In this document: positions 15,314 through 23,503 of the stretch, piece by piece
How the letters are laid out: each line of letters opens with the position of its first letter
Position numbering within the stretch: position 1 is the stretch's first letter
DNA from: Planctomycetota bacterium
GTDB lineage: Bacteria; Planctomycetota; Phycisphaerae; Phycisphaerales; UBA1924
DNA: 52,005 bases
Assembly: GCA_014584315.1 (NCBI GenBank)
Contig: JACTNA010000036.1
Coordinates: 1 to 52,005, forward strand
Direction: 5' to 3'
The notes under the pieces: model-generated
What the model was told of the DNA's origin: nothing
What the model saw: the letters and a program-made list of their open reading frames with translations, nothing else
The model's database searches: none
Program-made: the position numbers and the translations under genes

Positions 15314-16069
15314 ATGCGCCGCTGGAAGGCCGCCGGACCGCTCGGTCTGCTCACGACGCTCGCCGTCGCGTGGTTGCTCGCGGCTGCCGTGCCCGTGCCC
15401 ATGTACCCGCGCCACGTCGCACGAGCGTGGCTCGGCGAAGACGGGCGACCCTGGTCGTGCTACGAGACCGGCGTCTTCGGCGTCCGCGACGCGTGGTGGC
15501 ACGACGTCACCGACGCCTATGCCGGCTTGTCTCCCGCGGAGGTCGTCGAGCGGCACAGCGCTGAGCAGGCCCACGCCGCCGGGCGACGCGCCGTGGCCGA
15601 CGGACAGATCGCCCTTACGTCCGCCCCCCCCTCCTGGGGCACGCTCGCCCGCGGCCGGGCGGGGCCGGTCGACGTGGTCGGCTCCGACTCGGCGTTCGGG
15701 TGGCCGCGCCCGTGCCTGTGGTACTCCGTGCGCGGCGAACTGACGGGCACCACGCTCGTGAACGAACGCCTCGTCGGCGGCGTCCGGCTCTTCGGCGTGC
15801 CCTCGTCGCGCGGGCGCGACTTCCGCGCCCTGCCGCTGCGCCCGATCTGGACCGGCCTCGCGCTGAACGCGGCCGCGTGGACCGCCCTGTGGCTCCTCCT
15901 CCTCACCGTGCCCGGCGCGATCCGCCGCTCGCGCCGCCGCGCCCGCGGCCTGTGCGAACACTGCGGCTACGACCTCACGGGCTGCACGGGCCAGACCTGC
16001 CCCGAATGCGGTGCATCATGCTGCCGGATGCCCGCAGCGGGGTCGCGGCCCTCGGGTGGTTTGTCGTAA
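15314..16069 (+). CDS. bitopic membrane protein with exported domain and C-terminal zinc ribbon
   Basis: 251 residues. An N-terminal membrane helix (LGLLTTLAVAWLLAAAVPV), an extracytoplasmic region of ~150 residues containing many Trp and Tyr (PWSCYETGVFGVRDAWWHDV), a second helix after PIWTGLALNAAAWTALWLLL, then the ribbon RGLCEHCGYDLTG ... CPECG. The same plan recurs at 36534-37205 and 37215-37934, including the Arg-rich stretch before the ribbon and the 'P.W.G.ALN' lead-in to helix 2. It starts nine bases after the previous zinc-ribbon gene and converges on the glycosyltransferase gene with seven bases between. Function unknown. Confidence 0.7.
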   Translation: MRRWKAAGPLGLLTTLAVAWLLAAAVPVPMYPRHVARAWLGEDGRPWSCYETGVFGVRDAWWHDVTDAYAGLSPAEVVERHSAEQAHAAGRRAVADGQIALTSAPPSWGTLARGRAGPVDVVGSDSAFGWPRPCLWYSVRGELTGTTLVNERLVGGVRLFGVPSSRGRDFRALPLRPIWTGLALNAAAWTALWLLLLTVPGAIRRSRRRARGLCEHCGYDLTGCTGQTCPECGASCCRMPAAGSRPSGGLS

Positions 16070-16076
16070 CCCCGGT

Positions 16077-17867
16077 TCACCGCTCCGCCGCGCGCACCCG
16101 CACGGCCAGCACTTCCGTCCGGCCGTAGTCGATCTCGAACCGAGCGCCCACTTCCAGCGGCGTCACGTCCAGACCGGCCGCACGCAGGCGCTCCAGCGGG
16201 TCGCCCGGTTCTGCGTCCGCGTGCGGCGACGAGCGCACCAGCACGGTCCACGCCCCATCCGCCCGCACGCGATCCACCAGCACGCTCAGCGGCAGCGGCG
16301 CGCCGAACGGGTGCCGCGTCTCCGGCCCCGCGTCGAAGTACGGCTCGATCCGCACGCCCGCGTAGTACTCCACCGCCGGGTGCCAGAAGTCCACCGATGC
16401 AAGCCGGCTCGGGTCCACGAGCAGGCCCGGCTCGCGCAGCGCGGCCACGAACGCCCGCGGCGATCGCTCCGCCTCCACCACCTCGCGCACATACCCGTAC
16501 CACGCACCCTGTCCGACGGCCATGATGGCAACGATTACGCCTGTCACCCGCGCCAGCGTCCGCCCGCACGCAAAGTCGCGCACTGCCGACGCCATCCAGG
16601 CCCCGCCGAGCAGCGCGATCCCCGGCCACACCGGCGTCAGGTATCGGGGGACGCCCTTGCTCAGCACCGCGAACCCGCCCACGCCCAGCACGACCCACGC
16701 GATCACGATGCACAACCCCGGCGTCGGACGAACGCGGTCGCGCACGAGCCACACCAGCCCGGCGATCGCCGCGATGGAGCCAAGCCCCACGCCGTAGGCC
16801 GCGGCCTCGAGGTAGGCAAGCGGCGCCTCGTGGACGAAGAGTTGGAGGTTCTCCGAGGCTTCGAGTTCCAGCGCTGCCCGGACGGCGTCCGGCCCGATGC
16901 GCGCGGTCACCGCCCGACCCCACGCCCAGAGCGCGAGCGCGCCCGCGCCCAGCACGCCGACCGGGTGCGTGCGTGCAAACGCGGCCATGCACGCCCGTAA
17001 CGGCGCGGGACGCGCCAGCGCGCCGAACAGCGCGGCCGGCAGCGCGGCGCAGGCCATCATCAGCGCCAGCCCGACGCCGTCCGCGAGCGACCGCACTTCG
17101 TCGGCCCGTGTCGCCGCCACCGCCCCTGCGCCCGCGAGCGCACACGCCGCGACGACGCCCCACGCCCGGCCGCCGCGGGGGGGATGCTCCACGGCGCACC
17201 GCAGGGCGATCCCGCCGTAGGCGGCCAGCCCGATGACGAGCAGCCCCGGCGGCCCCTTCGTGAGCGCGGCGCCCGCCGCGCACACGCACGCGAACGCCAC
17301 CGCGCCCCAGGCCGTCCGCCGACGTTCGCGGTGCGACCGCCAGGCGGCGTTGATCGCCCAGACCGCACCGACGACGAACGGCACGAGCAAGGCGTCCAGT
17401 TCGCCGATGCGAGCCGATCGCGCGTACAGGATTCCCGTCGCGAGAAACAACGCGGCCCAGAGTCCGACGGATTCGGGGCGGAGGCGAGCGGAATCCGCTC
17501 CTGTGCCCGCGCGGAACAATCCGAGCGCGGCGAAATACGTCCCGATCGCGCCCAACCACCCGGCGACCGCGACCGAGGCGCGAAGATCGAAGAGTTCGGG
17601 TCGGCGTCCGAGCGCGCCGGCGATCGCGATCTGCCACCAGTACACCATCGGCGGCTTGGCGAGGTAGGGCGCGCCGTGGGCTGTCGGGACGATCCACTCT
17701 CCCGAGTCGTGCATCTCGCGGGCCACGAGTGCGCGAAGACCCTCCTGCCAGTTCGTCACGCCGTGCACCGTGAGGCCGGTGAAGTAGGCGACGACGCACG
17801 CGGCGGTGATGACGATCAGATGCCGCCGGATCGTTCGAACGCGGCTGAGGTCGGTCGGATCGCTCAA
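16077..17867 (-). CDS. GT39-like membrane glycosyltransferase (ArnT/PMT superfamily)
   Basis: About 596 residues with roughly eleven hydrophobic helices. The first periplasmic loop has the GT-C/ArnT signature: NWQEGLRALVAREMHDSGEW, then AHGAPYLAKPPMVYWWQIAI, with the conserved acidic residue and 'KPP.YYW'-type motif. Members move a sugar from a polyprenyl-phosphate donor to lipid A, protein or another acceptor outside the membrane. A soluble C-terminal domain of ~120 residues follows. The start is unclear: TTG 17867 overlaps the upstream stop by four bases, while GTG 17915 would add 16 basic residues. It is coupled to the membrane protein gene upstream. Confidence 0.8.
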   Translation of the reverse strand: MSDPTDLSRVRTIRRHLIVITAACVVAYFTGLTVHGVTNWQEGLRALVAREMHDSGEWIVPTAHGAPYLAKPPMVYWWQIAIAGALGRRPELFDLRASVAVAGWLGAIGTYFAALGLFRAGTGADSARLRPESVGLWAALFLATGILYARSARIGELDALLVPFVVGAVWAINAAWRSHRERRRTAWGAVAFACVCAAGAALTKGPPGLLVIGLAAYGGIALRCAVEHPPRGGRAWGVVAACALAGAGAVAATRADEVRSLADGVGLALMMACAALPAALFGALARPAPLRACMAAFARTHPVGVLGAGALALWAWGRAVTARIGPDAVRAALELEASENLQLFVHEAPLAYLEAAAYGVGLGSIAAIAGLVWLVRDRVRPTPGLCIVIAWVVLGVGGFAVLSKGVPRYLTPVWPGIALLGGAWMASAVRDFACGRTLARVTGVIVAIMAVGQGAWYGYVREVVEAERSPRAFVAALREPGLLVDPSRLASVDFWHPAVEYYAGVRIEPYFDAGPETRHPFGAPLPLSVLVDRVRADGAWTVLVRSSPHADAEPGDPLERLRAAGLDVTPLEVGARFEIDYGRTEVLAVRVRAAER

Positions 17868-18613
17868 CGGGGGCGCTCCGCGGCGTCGCCGGCGTCGGGA
17901 CCGAGCGCCGCACAAGCCGCCCGCTCACGCCGCGACAGCGGACGCAAGGCGGTGTGCAACGCGCTCCCCGCGAACGCTGCCGCCCCCAGCAGTTCGCACG
18001 CCTCCTCGATCCCCTGGAGCGTCTCGATGTCCTCGACGATCCGTCCACGCCCCAGCAGATCGTCGAGCGCGTAACCGGCGGCGAGCAGCCCGCCAGCGGC
18101 GAAGAACAGCCATGCCGCCGCGTCGCCCGAGCGGAGCAGCCTCAGAATCGGCGGGCGCACCGCGAGGGGCGGAACGACGAGCGCCACGATCAGGGCCGCG
18201 AACACGGCGGCCCAGACGATCCTCGGCGCGATCGGAACTCCCGGGTCGAGCCACCAGTCGATCCTGAACCGCACGACGACCCCGCCCAGCCGCTCCGTCT
18301 GGAGCGACTCGTGCAAGTCCAGTTCGCGAGCCGCGGCCAGCGCAGCGAGCAGCGCGACCCAGCCGGCGTTCAGCGCGTCGCGCCGCGATGGCCGCCGAAC
18401 GACCGCGATGCAGGCCACCACCGCCGCGCCGATCCAGAGCGCCACCTGCACCATCTCCAGCGGCCCGCCCTCGGCGTGAAACTCCTTCGGCACGGGCACG
18501 ACGAGGTACCCGACGATCTGGAGCGCGACGACCAGGGCCGCGGTCAGCAGGCACCAGCGCACCCATGCCCACCGACCGCCCGCGCCATCCTTGCCGCTGA
18601 GTTCGGGACGCAA
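17864..18613 (-). CDS. polytopic membrane protein of unknown function
   Basis: 249 residues with about six hydrophobic helices (VRWCLLTAALVVALQIVGYL, MVQVALWIGAAVVACIAVV, WAAVFAALIVALVVPPLAV, and others). Between helices there are a conserved-looking ARELDLHE and a GRIVEDIETLQGIEEACELLG segment with many acidic residues. No family recognised. It overlaps the glycosyltransferase gene by four bases and starts 33 bp after the pgk stop, so it may belong to the same leftward transcript. The close coupling suggests a partner role to the glycosyltransferase; this is inference only. Confidence 0.6.
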   Translation of the reverse strand: MRPELSGKDGAGGRWAWVRWCLLTAALVVALQIVGYLVVPVPKEFHAEGGPLEMVQVALWIGAAVVACIAVVRRPSRRDALNAGWVALLAALAAARELDLHESLQTERLGGVVVRFRIDWWLDPGVPIAPRIVWAAVFAALIVALVVPPLAVRPPILRLLRSGDAAAWLFFAAGGLLAAGYALDDLLGRGRIVEDIETLQGIEEACELLGAAAFAGSALHTALRPLSRRERAACAALGPDAGDAAERPR

Positions 18614-18646
18614 TCGAGGTCTCCCGGCCGCGACGCCGGGCGTCCG

Positions 18647-19852
18647 TCAGGCATCATCGAGAATCCGAACGCTCTCGAAGGACTTGCCTTCGAGCATCTC
18701 GAGGCTTGCCCCGCCGCCCGTGCTGACGTGGGACATCTTAGCCGCCAGCGAGAACCGCTCGACCGCCGCCGCCGTGTCGCCCCCGCCGACGATGCTGGTC
18801 GCGCCCGCGCCCGTCGCGTCGGCGATCGCCCTGGCGACCTGCTGCGTCCCGACGCGGAAGGGCATCCACTCGAAGACACCCATCGGCCCGTTCCAGACGA
18901 TCGTCTTCGCGCCGCGCAGCACGCGGGCGAACGTGGCCTGCGTCGACGGCCCGATGTCCAGCCCCATGAAGCCCGGCTTGATGTGCTCGCGCTGCACCTC
19001 GACCTGCCCCGACGTCTCCGCGAACTGCGTCGAGCAGACGTGGTCCTCGGGCAGGTGCAGGTCGCACTTCAGCCGCGCCGCCTCCTCGATCATCCGCTTC
19101 GCCTCTGCGACGAACTTCTCCTCGACCCGACTCTCGCCCACCTGCCGCCCGAGCGCGCGGAGGAAGGTGTACGACATCGCCCCGCCGATCAGCAACGCAT
19201 CGCACTTCGGCAACAGGTGGCCCACCGCCCCGATCTTGTCCGACACCTTCGCGCCGCCCAGCACGACCACGAACGGCTTGGCGGGTGCGCGCAGCGCGTC
19301 GCTCAGGAACCGGATCTCCTTCTTGACCAGGAACCCGACGACCCGCGGCTTGCCCTGCATCGCCCGCGGCAACGCGACCATCGAGGCGTCCGCCCGGTGG
19401 CACGTGCCGAACGCATCGTTGACGTAGGCGTCGCCGAGCAGCGCGAGCCGCGCCGCGAACGCGGCGTCGCCCTCCTTCTCGCCCTTGTGGAACCGCAGAT
19501 TCTCGAGCAGCACAACCTCGCCGTCTCTCATCGAGTTGACGGCCTTCGCGGCGTCGTCGTCCGTGCAGTCCTTCGAGGGGAAGGCGACCGGACGATCGAG
19601 CAGTTCGCCGAGCCGCGCCGCGACCGGGCGCAGCGAGAACGCCTCCTCGTAGCCCTTGCCCTCGGGCCGTCCCAGGTGCGAGATCAGCACGGCCCGCCCG
19701 CCGCGGTCGATCACGGACCTGATGGTGGGCAGCGCCTCGCGGATGCGCCGGTCATCGCCGATCACGCCGCCGTCGAGCGGCACGTTGAAATCCACGCGCA
19801 CGAGCACGCGTTTGCCGGCGACATCAATGTCCCCGACGCTCTTCTTCGCCAT
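18647..19852 (-). CDS. pgk: phosphoglycerate kinase
   Basis: 401 residues from ATG 19852. Start MAKKSVGDIDVAGKRVLVRV, with substrate-site VDFNVPLDGG, SHLGRPEGKG, LLENLRFHKGE and DAFGTCHRADAS. The C-lobe has VLGGAKVSDKIG and the nucleotide-binding IVGGGDTAAAVE plus STGGGASLEMLEG. It converts 1,3-bisphosphoglycerate and ADP to 3-phosphoglycerate and ATP in glycolysis. It lies 56 bp behind atpH, in the position where atpA would normally be. Confidence 0.97.
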   Translation of the reverse strand: MAKKSVGDIDVAGKRVLVRVDFNVPLDGGVIGDDRRIREALPTIRSVIDRGGRAVLISHLGRPEGKGYEEAFSLRPVAARLGELLDRPVAFPSKDCTDDDAAKAVNSMRDGEVVLLENLRFHKGEKEGDAAFAARLALLGDAYVNDAFGTCHRADASMVALPRAMQGKPRVVGFLVKKEIRFLSDALRAPAKPFVVVLGGAKVSDKIGAVGHLLPKCDALLIGGAMSYTFLRALGRQVGESRVEEKFVAEAKRMIEEAARLKCDLHLPEDHVCSTQFAETSGQVEVQREHIKPGFMGLDIGPSTQATFARVLRGAKTIVWNGPMGVFEWMPFRVGTQQVARAIADATGAGATSIVGGGDTAAAVERFSLAAKMSHVSTGGGASLEMLEGKSFESVRILDDA

Positions 19853-19908
19853 CCCTGTGCCTCCTCGTCCTGCGCCGATCGTCCGCCGATCGTCCGGCGG
19901 TGGGGGGG

Positions 19909-20529
19909 TCACCACCCGCCGTCGTTCTCGATGATCTTCGCCGCGTTGCCGCGCACGGCGGCGGCGCCGCGCGAGGCGAGTTGCTCGCGCATGCGGCGCA
20001 GGCGGGTGGCGACCGAAGCATCGACGAGCTGATCGCCGATGCGGAACCTCACGCCGCCGATGATCGACTCGTCCACGTAGGGGTGGACGACGACGTCCTT
20101 GCTCAGGGCGCGACCGAGCCGCTCGCGCACGGCCGCCAGTTCGTTCGCGCTCACGGGCGCGGCGGTGAAGACATCAACCTCAACCCGCCCGAACCGTTCC
20201 TGCACGATCGCGTCGTACGCGGCGACGATCGCGGGCAGGTGCCCGAGCCGACCCTTGACGTTGAGCACGAGCAGGAACCGCAGCAGCAGGTCGTCGCACC
20301 GGTTCTCGAAGATGCGCCGCAGCGCGCCCTCGCGGGCCTTCACGCCCAGCACGCGCGAGGCGAGAAACTCGCCGAACTGCCCGTCGGAGCGGGCCATCTC
20401 GAGCACGTCCTCCAACTGGTCGAGGATCGACTCGGTCTTCTCACGCCCGCCCTCGGCCTCGGCCATCTCGAAGAGGCTGCGGGCGTAGGTGTTCGCCACG
20501 GCGTCGGGCTTCGATTCGATCAGGGGCAT
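19909..20529 (-). CDS. atpH: F1F0 ATP synthase subunit delta
   Basis: 206 residues. N-terminal helical bundle with ANTYARSLFEMAEAEGG, central LLLRFLLVLNVKGRLGHLP and the C-terminal family motif VVVHPYVDESIIGGVRFRIG. Delta links the F1 head to the b-subunit stalk. Here the C-terminus runs ~20 residues past the usual end. It follows atpF with a 22-bp gap. The next gene is pgk rather than atpA. Confidence 0.93.
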   Translation of the reverse strand: MPLIESKPDAVANTYARSLFEMAEAEGGREKTESILDQLEDVLEMARSDGQFGEFLASRVLGVKAREGALRRIFENRCDDLLLRFLLVLNVKGRLGHLPAIVAAYDAIVQERFGRVEVDVFTAAPVSANELAAVRERLGRALSKDVVVHPYVDESIIGGVRFRIGDQLVDASVATRLRRMREQLASRGAAAVRGNAAKIIENDGGW

Positions 20530-20551
20530 CGCCGCTTCCTTCCTCGCCGCC

Positions 20552-21157
20552 TCACGAGCGGGCCGACTCGAGTTCCGCCAGCGATTCGTCCACGAACGCC
20601 TGGTGGTCCGCCGGGTTGATCTCGCGCCGCAGGATCTTCGACGCGACCATGGCCGCGAGATTCGCGGAATCGGCGTAGACCTCGTTCAGCGCGGCGCGCT
20701 TCGCGCCCTCGATGTCCCGCAGCGCCTTTTCGCGCATCTGCCCGAGTTCGGCGTCGGCCTTCGCCTTGAGTTCCGAGGCGAGTTTCTGCTGCTGCGCCCG
20801 AGTCTCGTCCAGCATCTTCTGGGCCTCGGCCCGCGCCTCGGCCAGGCTCTGCTGATACATCGCAAGGGCGTCCGCGGCCTGCTGGCGGGCCGCCTCCGCC
20901 GCCGCGATCTCCTGACGGATCTTCTCCTCACGCTCCCGCAGGCCCTTCGAGATCTTGGGCCAGACCTTCGTCGCAAGGATCAGGTACACCAGCAGGAAAA
21001 CGACGACGGCCATGATGCCGGACATCACGCCCGCGTTCGGGGCGTGGATCACGCTCGGCTCGCCCGCCGCGCCGTGGGCCTCGTCCTCCGCGGCGACCGC
21101 GACCGCCGGCATCAACGCCATTCCCGCCATTGCCACCGCACGCATCACTCGTTCCAT
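20552..21157 (-). CDS. atpF: F1F0 ATP synthase subunit b
   Basis: 201 residues. After an N-terminal hydrophobic stretch (AVAMAGMALMPAVAVAAEDE) resembling a signal peptide comes the membrane helix (VMSGIMAVVVFLLVYLILAT) and KVWPKISKGLREREEKIRQE, then a long charged coiled coil rich in Ala, Glu and Gln. b forms the outer stalk holding F1. The extra N-terminal segment is longer than in typical b subunits, which start directly with the membrane helix; ATG 21142 (sixth codon) is an alternative start. A matching feature is present in atpE. Confidence 0.93.
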   Translation of the reverse strand: MERVMRAVAMAGMALMPAVAVAAEDEAHGAAGEPSVIHAPNAGVMSGIMAVVVFLLVYLILATKVWPKISKGLREREEKIRQEIAAAEAARQQAADALAMYQQSLAEARAEAQKMLDETRAQQQKLASELKAKADAELGQMREKALRDIEGAKRAALNEVYADSANLAAMVASKILRREINPADHQAFVDESLAELESARS

Positions 21158-21252
21158 GGGTCATCTCCCGCGCTGGGGCGGTCCGTGATCGAGCCTCGAA
21201 TCCGCGCGCCGCCCCTTCGGCCGGCGCACGGGCGTTGTCGTCTCGCGTCGCG

Positions 21253-21621
<369 letters not shown>

Positions 21622-21681
21622 TCAATGGGGCCTGCCCGGCACACGCGCCGCGACGCCCCGACCATCGGACCCGTACCCGTC

Positions 21682-22602
21682 TCAGTGCGCCGCGGCGTGC
21701 GCGTGGCCCTCCCCGTGCTCGTCGTCGTGGTGCCCGTGCGGCATCAGCTGGCTGATGAACACGGTCGTCAGGAACATGAACACGAACGCCTGAAGCAGCG
21801 CGACGAAGATCTCCAGCATGTACACCGCGATCGCCCCCAGCCCCGCGACCAGGGTCACGGGCACGCCCAGCGCCCAGCCCCCCGCGAACGCCGCCGCCGG
21901 GAATCCCAGCAGCACCGCAAGCAGGATGTGCCCCGCCGTCATGTTCGCCATCAGACGAATCGCCAGCGCGGCCGGCTTGATCAGCAGCGCGCCGCACAAC
22001 TCGATCACCACCACGAGCAGGATGACCGGCAGGAACATCGGCTTCATCGGCACGCCGCCCGTCATGTGGGCCATGTACCCCTTCACGCCCAGGCTGCGCA
22101 GCCCGCCGATGTTGAAGACGATCGCCGAGATCAGCGCCATCGCCCCCGTGATCCACAGGTTCTGCGTCGCCGTCCCGCCGACCCACGCCAGGTGACGCTC
22201 CTTCAGGCCGGAAAACGTCAGATTGTGGATGTCCAGCAGCGGCACCAGCCCGATCAGGTTGTTCACCAGGATGAAGAAGAACGCCGTCAGCAGGAACGGC
22301 AGGTACTTCTCCGTCCGCTCGTGCAGCAGCGGCCGGATCGTCGTGTCGCGCAGGTAGGTGCAGATCACCTCGACCATGCTCGCAAAGACGTTCTTCGTCA
22401 GGTAGCGGTCGTTCCCCTCGCTCTCAGGGCCGGTCGCGATCTTGTTGGCGACGTACGGCCCCAGGATCAGCAGGATCGCGGCGGAAATGACGAGGTTCGT
22501 CATGTTCGCCGACCACAGCCACCACCCGTCCACCACCCACAGCGGATGGTCGATCACGTGCGAGATCGGGTTGTCCGCGGCCAGCGTCAGCAGTGCGCTC
22601 AT
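21682..22602 (-). CDS. atpB: F1F0 ATP synthase subunit a
   Basis: 306 residues from ATG 22602, which overlaps the upstream stop by four bases. Helices include LLTAFFFILVNNLIGLVP, and the ion-channel helix IKPAALAIRLMANMTAGHIL contains the essential Arg. The last helix LLQAFVFMFLTTVFISQLM precedes a His-rich tail (HGHHDDEHGEGHAHAAAH). Subunit a conducts protons to the c ring. The His-rich C-terminal tail is unusual and could bind metal, or simply be a flexible end. Confidence 0.96.
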   Translation of the reverse strand: MSALLTLAADNPISHVIDHPLWVVDGWWLWSANMTNLVISAAILLILGPYVANKIATGPESEGNDRYLTKNVFASMVEVICTYLRDTTIRPLLHERTEKYLPFLLTAFFFILVNNLIGLVPLLDIHNLTFSGLKERHLAWVGGTATQNLWITGAMALISAIVFNIGGLRSLGVKGYMAHMTGGVPMKPMFLPVILLVVVIELCGALLIKPAALAIRLMANMTAGHILLAVLLGFPAAAFAGGWALGVPVTLVAGLGAIAVYMLEIFVALLQAFVFMFLTTVFISQLMPHGHHDDEHGEGHAHAAAH

Positions 22603-23033
22603 GACCCGCTCTTCTCCCCGGCGCCGAGACGCCGACCAACGCCCGTCGCCACCTTCGTCTCGGCCGCCAGCGCGCCCGCCTGCGCGGCCAGTAGCGCGGT
22701 CCAGAACGGCAGTTTCTCCAGCCCCTGGGCAGAGTACACCGCCCACCCGAGGCCCACCGCCGCAGCCATCCGCACGGTCGTGCCCGCGATCACGCTCGCC
22801 GTTGCGGCCATCACGCTCCGCTCGCCCGCGAGCCACGCCGGCACAAGCCCCGCCACCGCCGCGGCAAGGCAGACGATCGTCGCGAGCATCACCGCCCGCG
22901 TCGCGCCCTCCTCGCCAACGAGCAGCCACACGACGGCGGCCAGCCCCGCGCCCGCGAGCGTCCCCAGCGCAACGGCCGCGCCGAGTCTCGGCAGAGGCAG
23001 CCGCACCGTCGGTTGGGAGGCGCTCGCGGTCAT
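22599..23033 (-). CDS. AtpI-like small membrane protein of the ATP synthase operon
   Basis: 144 residues with about four hydrophobic helices (LGTLAGAGLAAVVWLLVG, AVMLATIVCLAAAVAGLVPA, FWTALLAAQAGALAAETKVA). Size, topology and position directly before atpB match ATP synthase subunit I, an assembly aid or magnesium channel, though the sequence is weakly conserved. The stop overlaps atpB (ATGA). A GTG at 23156 overlapping the atpZ stop would add ~40 residues; ATG 23033 is preferred because the extension is polar and low in family character. Confidence 0.65.
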   Translation of the reverse strand: MTASASQPTVRLPLPRLGAAVALGTLAGAGLAAVVWLLVGEEGATRAVMLATIVCLAAAVAGLVPAWLAGERSVMAATASVIAGTTVRMAAAVGLGWAVYSAQGLEKLPFWTALLAAQAGALAAETKVATGVGRRLGAGEKSGS

Positions 23034-23152
23034 GGTGGCGTCCGAAACCCCTCGGGGTTCGGCCCGGCGATTCCCATGACGCCGCAGCCAGTCCCGTAGG
23101 ACGGGAAGAATAGCCGCCACGCCACCCCCCGGCGAGCCGGCGGCCTCACCTT

Positions 23153-23491
23153 TCACGACCCGGAGGACCCCGTTCCGCTCTGGCCTTTGCCGCGGGGCTT
23201 GTTCAGTTCTTTCACGGCCCGCATCAACCGCCAGATGCCGACGGTCAGCCCCAGCACCATCCCAACCAGCGTCAGGGCCGGGGCGGTGCCGAGTTTGCCG
23301 TCCAGCCACCACCCCCCCAGGGCCAGCAACCCGACCGCCGCCACGAACTCAGTCCCAAGGGTGCCAACCGACGCGATCGGACCGAGGGCGGAGAAGGCCC
23401 GCTTCGGGGCGGGGTCGGACGGTCGAGCCCGGGGCGGACTGGGCCTCAACTCCTCCGGCAACTCGGGCGGCTCGCCGGGCTGTCGCGCCAT
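23153..23491 (-). CDS. atpZ: AtpZ/AtpI-family protein
   Basis: 112 residues. A proline-rich N-terminus (PGEPPELPEELRPSPPRARP), then two membrane helices (LGTEFVAAVGLLALGGWWLD and LTLVGMVLGLTVGIWRLMRA), the AtpZ layout with a conserved GWWLDxKLGTAP turn. AtpZ with AtpI forms a small complex that helps assemble the rotor. It starts 12 bp after alaS and leads the atp cluster. Confidence 0.8.
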   Translation of the reverse strand: MARQPGEPPELPEELRPSPPRARPSDPAPKRAFSALGPIASVGTLGTEFVAAVGLLALGGWWLDGKLGTAPALTLVGMVLGLTVGIWRLMRAVKELNKPRGKGQSGTGSSGS

Positions 23492-23503
23492 CGAGCACCC
23501 CGC

